Positions 5,940 to 6,243 of a DNA stretch of 6,243 bases are shown here, in pieces. The notes beneath the pieces were generated by a model. The model ran no database searches. It worked only from the letters and a program-made list of their open reading frames with translations, and was not told where the DNA came from. The position numbers and the translations under genes are program-made. This DNA comes from an uncultured Ignavibacteriales bacterium. GTDB taxonomy: Bacteria; Bacteroidota; Ignavibacteria; Ignavibacteriales; Ignavibacteriaceae. Each line of letters starts with the position of its first letter. Positions within the stretch are counted from its first letter, which is position 1. Location: NCBI GenBank assembly GCA_903915485.1, contig CAIWTC010000590.1:1-6243 (forward strand), given 5' to 3'.

Positions 5940-6243
5940 TTCTCAACTATCAAACTCCCGCTATCTTGAAACGATTCAGGTTTTAGATGATCCTTATATT
6001 TGTTTCTACGAAAACTTACGAAATTATTACTCGACCAATGATACAAATCTTAAATGGCAATATGCAGAAAATGCACTTGCGTATTCTGCTAAGACCGGGC
6101 AGTATCTCATTTCAAAAAAATTAATCGAGCAACTTTACTCGGAGAATAAAAGTAATCAGCCAAGGGTTAACAAACTTCTGCTTCATTTATCGGATTGCTA
6201 TAATTTAAGTCAGAATGGTGAAGAAGCATTCGCCTACTTAAAA
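5821..6243 (+). CDS. Exported protein, N-terminal part (3' end outside window), overlapping the YidD-like gene
   Basis: The frame is open from 5818 to the end of the window (an in-frame TAG lies at 5815-5817), giving at least 141 residues from the ATG at 5821. AGGA at 5811-5814, six bases upstream, supports that start. ATGs at 5827, 5845 and 5866 are alternatives. The N-terminus looks like a Sec signal peptide: basic residues K5, K7 and R13, a hydrophobic core LVMFLVITIGG (14-24), and probable cleavage after PLSA (28-31). The mature part is helical and polar. Residues 115-140 (RVNKLLLHLSDCYNLSQNG and following) have the spacing of a tetratricopeptide-like helix pair, but I cannot name a family from this fragment. 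The first 119 bp overlap the end of the YidD-like gene in another frame, which strongly suggests co-translation in one operon. Confidence 0.72.
   Translation, partial: MHMAKQKYMTPLRLVMFLVITIGGMFTPLSAQKQSPLGTDSQLSNSRYLETIQVLDDPYICFYENLRNYYSTNDTNLKWQYAENALAYSAKTGQYLISKKLIEQLYSENKSNQPRVNKLLLHLSDCYNLSQNGEEAFAYLK

Overview
The window reads as a chromosomal stretch of a Gram-negative, moderately AT-rich bacterium. Two lipoproteins with outer-membrane-type lipoboxes, several starts without a clear Shine-Dalgarno and A-rich leaders suggest the Bacteroidota/Chlorobiota/Ignavibacteriota side of the tree. That placement is an impression, not proven. I see no rRNA, tRNA, CRISPR array, transposase or phage gene.

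Left part (1-2248): the window opens inside the 3' end of a YncE-type beta-propeller gene on the plus strand (ends 376). It converges on a minus-strand tryptophanase gene (471-1844). The 94-bp gap between them holds a perfect 30-bp palindrome plus a third, tandem half-copy. Tryptophanase is divergent from pdxB, and the two share a 404-bp intergenic region with candidate promoters, a hairpin and short direct repeats.

Middle (2249-3676): pdxB (4-phosphoerythronate dehydrogenase) belongs to the DXP-dependent route to pyridoxal 5'-phosphate. Tryptophanase needs that cofactor, so a cofactor-synthesis gene and a cofactor user lie back to back. A 273-bp gap without a convincing gene follows.

Right part (3677-6243): four closely packed plus-strand genes look like one envelope operon. 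They are (i) a CsgG-family lipoprotein, (ii) a larger cysteine-containing lipoprotein of unknown function with a CsgG/TolB-like sequence pattern, (iii) a YidD-like protein that, unlike classical YidD, has an N-terminal signal peptide and a different C-terminus, and (iv) the start of another exported protein. The last begins in a different frame inside the end of the YidD-like gene (about 119-bp overlap) and runs off the window. All four appear to be exported. The inference is a small cell-envelope module of unknown role; this is the least conventional part of the window.
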